A stretch of DNA of 64,000 bases from an uncultured Bradyrhizobium sp. GTDB lineage: Bacteria; Pseudomonadota; Alphaproteobacteria; Rhizobiales; Xanthobacteraceae. Both the position numbers and the translations under genes were made by a program. Under the pieces are notes generated by a model, which was given only the letters and a program-made list of their open reading frames with translations, was not told the DNA's origin and made no database searches. Location: assembly GCF_947648125.1 (NCBI RefSeq), contig NZ_CANSMR010000025.1, positions 44,851-108,850 of the forward strand, in the 5' to 3' direction. Of the stretch, positions 61,692 to 64,000 are shown piece after piece. Every line of letters starts with the position of its first letter. The first letter of the stretch is position 1.

Positions 61692-62848
61692 GAACGGTCT
61701 CCCGCAAACACGCGAACAAGCTTCGATGCGATCTGATTGAGCGGCAGCACGGCCGCGCAGATGCCAGCATTGACCGCAGCACCGGGCATGCCCCACACCA
61801 CGCTGCTCGCTTCGTCCTGGGCGATCACGCTGCCGCCGGCGGCGACGATGTCCTTGCCGCCGCGCATGCCGTCGGAGCCCATGCCGGTCAGGATCACCGA
61901 CATGATGCTGCCCTGCCAGACATCGATCGCGGAGGTGAACATCGGATCCACCGCGGGCTTGCAGAAATTGACCGGCGGCCCGTCGTCGAGCGCGATCGTG
62001 GCATCGATGCCGTGACGGGCGATCCGCATATGGCGTCCGCCCGGCGCCAGATAGATCTGACCCGGCCTGATGCTCTCGCCGTCGACCCCCTCATGCGCCG
62101 GCCGCTTGCTGGTGCGCGCCAGATGCTCGGCGAGAATGGTGGTGAAGGTCGGTGGCATGTGCTGGGTGATCAGCACCGGGACGCGATCGATCACAGGGCC
62201 GATCTCTGCGACCAGCGACATCAGCGCCTGCGGGCCGCCGGTGGAGGAGCCGATCAGCAGCACCTTGGGCTGCAGCAAGCCGAACGAACGGCGCGCGACC
62301 TGAGCGGGTGCTGCGGCGGGGGCCAGCCCCGTGCGCGGCTTGTCGTGCCCGGGCGCGAGCGGCGGGCTCGCCGTCGTATGCACCGGGCTGCGCCGCGCCT
62401 TGGCGCCGAGATGACGGATCTTCTGGATCAGGTCGTGACGGAAAGTCTCCGCGGCGGTCGCCTCGCGCGTGCTCTCCGGCTTCGGAATGTAGTCGGACGC
62501 GCCGAGCGACAACGCCTTCAGGCTGATCTCCGCATTGCGGCGGGTCAGCGTCGAGGCCATGATGATGACGAGGTCGCGCTTCTTCGCCAGCAGCTGCGGC
62601 AGCGCCGAGATGCCGTCGAGGTCGGGCATCTCGATATCGAGCACCGCAACGTCGGGGTTGAAGCGCTCGAGCTGGTTGACGGCATCGAGGCCGGTGCGCA
62701 GCGAGGCCACGACCTCCATGTCGGGCTCGGCGCCGATCCAGCGCGAGATCATCCCTCGGATGACCACGGAATCGTCGACGACCATCACCCGCACCTTGTC
62801 GGAACGGGACGATGTCGGGACCGCAGTACTTGTCAACGCAACACTCAT
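61688..62848 (-). CDS. cheB: Chemotaxis response regulator methylesterase CheB
   Basis: A 386-aa protein: receiver domain with D71 ([13 protein letters not shown]), linker, and methylesterase domain with the Ser in [10 protein letters not shown], His in TQHMPP and Asp in GMGSDGMRG. It removes methyl groups from receptors. The stop overlaps the cheR GTG. Confidence 0.95.
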   Translation of the reverse strand: MSVALTSTAVPTSSRSDKVRVMVVDDSVVIRGMISRWIGAEPDMEVVASLRTGLDAVNQLERFNPDVAVLDIEMPDLDGISALPQLLAKKRDLVIIMASTLTRRNAEISLKALSLGASDYIPKPESTREATAAETFRHDLIQKIRHLGAKARRSPVHTTASPPLAPGHDKPRTGLAPAAAPAQVARRSFGLLQPKVLLIGSSTGGPQALMSLVAEIGPVIDRVPVLITQHMPPTFTTILAEHLARTSKRPAHEGVDGESIRPGQIYLAPGGRHMRIARHGIDATIALDDGPPVNFCKPAVDPMFTSAIDVWQGSIMSVILTGMGSDGMRGGKDIVAAGGSVIAQDEASSVVWGMPGAAVNAGICAAVLPLNQIASKLVRVFAGDRS

Positions 62849-62923
62849 GACTTCACCAGCGACGCAACACGACGCACAACAACCGTTGAGCCGAAGGCTT
62901 CTGCCGCCGGATCGAACGTAGAC

Positions 62924-63289
62924 TTAAATGAGCCCGACTTCCTGGAACTTCGCGGTGACGATGTCCCGGTCGAACGGTTTCATGATGTATTCGTTGGCAC
63001 CGGCATGCAGCGCGCGCGCGATATGCGCGACGTCATTCTCGGTGGTGCAGAACACGACCTTGGGCTGATCGCCGCCGGGCATGCGGCGGAGATTGCCGAG
63101 GAACTCGTAGCCGTCCATCACAGGCATGTTCCAGTCGAGCAGCACAGCCTCGGGCATCGCGCGCTTGCAAGCCTCGAGCGCCTTGGCGCCGTCCTCGGCC
63201 TCGACGATCTGGAAATCGAGCCCTTCCAGGATACGGCGGGCAACCTTGCGAATGACGCTTGAGTCATCGACAACAAGACACGTTCTCAT
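62924..63289 (-). CDS. cheY: Chemotaxis response regulator CheY
   Basis: A 121-aa single-domain receiver. D52 in LLDWNMPVMDGYEFL is the phosphoacceptor, D8/D9 bind magnesium, and K104-region is in YIMKPFD. It lies between cheW and cheB and transmits CheA signals to the flagellar motor or acts as a phosphate sink. Confidence 0.94.
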   Translation of the reverse strand: MRTCLVVDDSSVIRKVARRILEGLDFQIVEAEDGAKALEACKRAMPEAVLLDWNMPVMDGYEFLGNLRRMPGGDQPKVVFCTTENDVAHIARALHAGANEYIMKPFDRDIVTAKFQEVGLI

Positions 63290-63349
63290 CTGCGACCTCT
63301 ACTTCCTCATCCCCGGTGGGATGTTTCAGTTCAATTCTGTCGGCCCGTC

Positions 63350-63820
63350 TCAGGCCGCTTTGGCATCAGGCACCAGTTCGAGCACGCGATCGATATCGAG
63401 GACGACCATGAGCTGGCCGTCGAGGCGGTGGACGCCGCCGGCGAGCTTGGCCATGCGGGGGTCGAGGTTGACCGGATTGTCCTCGCGGCCGTCGTTGGGC
63501 AGCCGCAGCACCTCGCCGATCTGGTCGATCAGCAGGCCATAGGATTCGCCGCGCTGGTCGACGCCGACCGCCATCGGCGGCTTGCCGTCGTCGGCCTTCG
63601 GCAGGCCGAGCCGGGCGCGCATGTCGACCACGGTGACGATGCGGCCGCGCAGATTGAGCACGCCGGCGATCTCGCTGGAGGCCAGCGGCACCCGCGTCAG
63701 CCGCTCCGGCATGAACACGTCCTGCACCCGCGAGATCGGCAGGCCGAACAGCTGCCCACCGATCACGGCGGTGACGTATTCGGCCATCGCGCCTTCACTG
63801 GTCTCGGTCTTGCTGGTCAT
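63350..63820 (-). CDS. cheW: Chemotaxis coupling protein CheW
   Basis: A 156-aa CheW. The fold shows AEYVTAVIGGQLFGLPISRVQDVF, NLRGRIVTVVDMRARLGLP and YGLLIDQIGEVLRLP. It links receptors and CheA. ATG 63820 gives a short N-terminal tail. Confidence 0.93.
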   Translation of the reverse strand: MTSKTETSEGAMAEYVTAVIGGQLFGLPISRVQDVFMPERLTRVPLASSEIAGVLNLRGRIVTVVDMRARLGLPKADDGKPPMAVGVDQRGESYGLLIDQIGEVLRLPNDGREDNPVNLDPRMAKLAGGVHRLDGQLMVVLDIDRVLELVPDAKAA

Positions 63821-63837
63821 CGATCAACCTTTTGTTT

Positions 63838-63886
63838 GAGCATGATCGGATCGGAAAACCGGATCCCACTTTTCCGGATCATGCTC
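63838..63886. repeat. Palindromic repeat, family D, copy 2
   Basis: Perfect 10-bp arms GAGCATGATC (63838-63847) / GATCATGCTC (63877-63886) with an inner GGAAAA...TTTTCC pair. It shares the GAAAACCG-N5-CACTTT core with the repeat at 42440. It sits between cheA and cheW inside the operon. Confidence 0.75.
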
Positions 63887-63893
63887 GCTTCCC

Positions 63894-64000
63894 TTAAGCG
63901 GCCCGGCGCAGTTCGGCGGTCTGCTCTTTCAGCGCCGCGATCAGCCCGGGACGATCAAACTTGGCGACATAGTCGTGGAAGCCGGCCTGCCGGCCGCGCT
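63894..64000 (-). CDS. cheA: CheA sensor kinase with receiver domain, C-terminal end only
   Basis: The last 35 codons of a gene that begins outside the window. They read GRQAGFHDYVAKFDRPGLIA then KEQTAELRRAA, the alpha5 end of a receiver domain (KFDR), so this is a hybrid CheA with a C-terminal receiver domain, as in other Bradyrhizobium-type chemotaxis clusters. The identity rests on position next to cheW and this short segment. Confidence 0.7.
   Translation of the reverse strand, partial: RGRQAGFHDYVAKFDRPGLIAALKEQTAELRRAA

Noticed and set aside
1-64000. Genomic island, prophage or insertion sequence.
   Set aside because: No integrase, transposase, tRNA end or phage gene was recognised, and base and codon use look even across the window.

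Overview
The window looks like a chromosomal segment of an alphaproteobacterium of the Bradyrhizobium / Nitrobacteraceae type. The grounds are high-GC coding sequence, a ctrA gene with a cluster of GANTC (CcrM-type) sites upstream, CtrA-like boxes before flagellar genes, a Porin_2-family porin, an EcfG-type stress promoter (GGAAC-N17-CGTT) and several families of dispersed palindromic repeats of the kind common in these genomes. No rRNA, tRNA, CRISPR array, phage module, transposase or integrase was recognised. Species cannot be set from the sequence alone.

Region 1 (1-9.1 kb) is an aromatic-compound module: an MFS acid transporter cut by the window edge, an alpha/beta hydrolase and an FAD ring hydroxylase, divergent from a LysR regulator; then an operon for a Rieske ring-hydroxylating oxygenase (alpha, beta, ferredoxin), an MFS transporter and a MarR regulator. 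A 20-bp perfect palindrome sits between the -35 and -10 elements of that operon. Region 2 (9.2-17.2 kb) is mixed: a small unknown protein, an AraC regulator, a DUF2066-type secreted protein, a quinone-oxidoreductase-like protein, a PaaG-like crotonase, a gamma-glutamyltransferase, a NIPSNAP protein and a secreted hydrolase.

Region 3 (17.2-26.6 kb) carries an amine/amino-acid locus (FAD amine oxidase, ABC transporter, XRE-cupin regulator with two matching operator-like sites) and a PaoABC-type molybdenum aldehyde oxidase with a divergent TetR gene. Palindromic repeats are dense here. Region 4 (26.6-39.3 kb) has a stand-alone RND pump, a LysR/MATE divergent pair, dadA, an omega-amino-acid aminotransferase divergent from an XRE-cupin regulator, and several secreted or small proteins. 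These include a 33-aa membrane protein and an FrsA-like hydrolase whose nucleophile elbow has no serine.

Region 5 (39.3-47 kb) holds a candidate 23-codon ORF behind an unusual RNA hairpin, a major porin, a MarR gene, an MFS transporter, and a DUF1326 + DUF2182 pair. Region 6 (47-64 kb) is motility and envelope: flhA, a stress-promoter-linked small protein, an ECF sigma / anti-sigma pair, fliJ-fliI, ctrA, an S53 peptidase beside a CxxCH protein, a DUF350 / Ser-rich / Tat-like / glutathionylspermidine-synthase-like cluster, and the chemotaxis genes cheR-cheB-cheY-cheW with the tail of a cheA that ends in a receiver domain.
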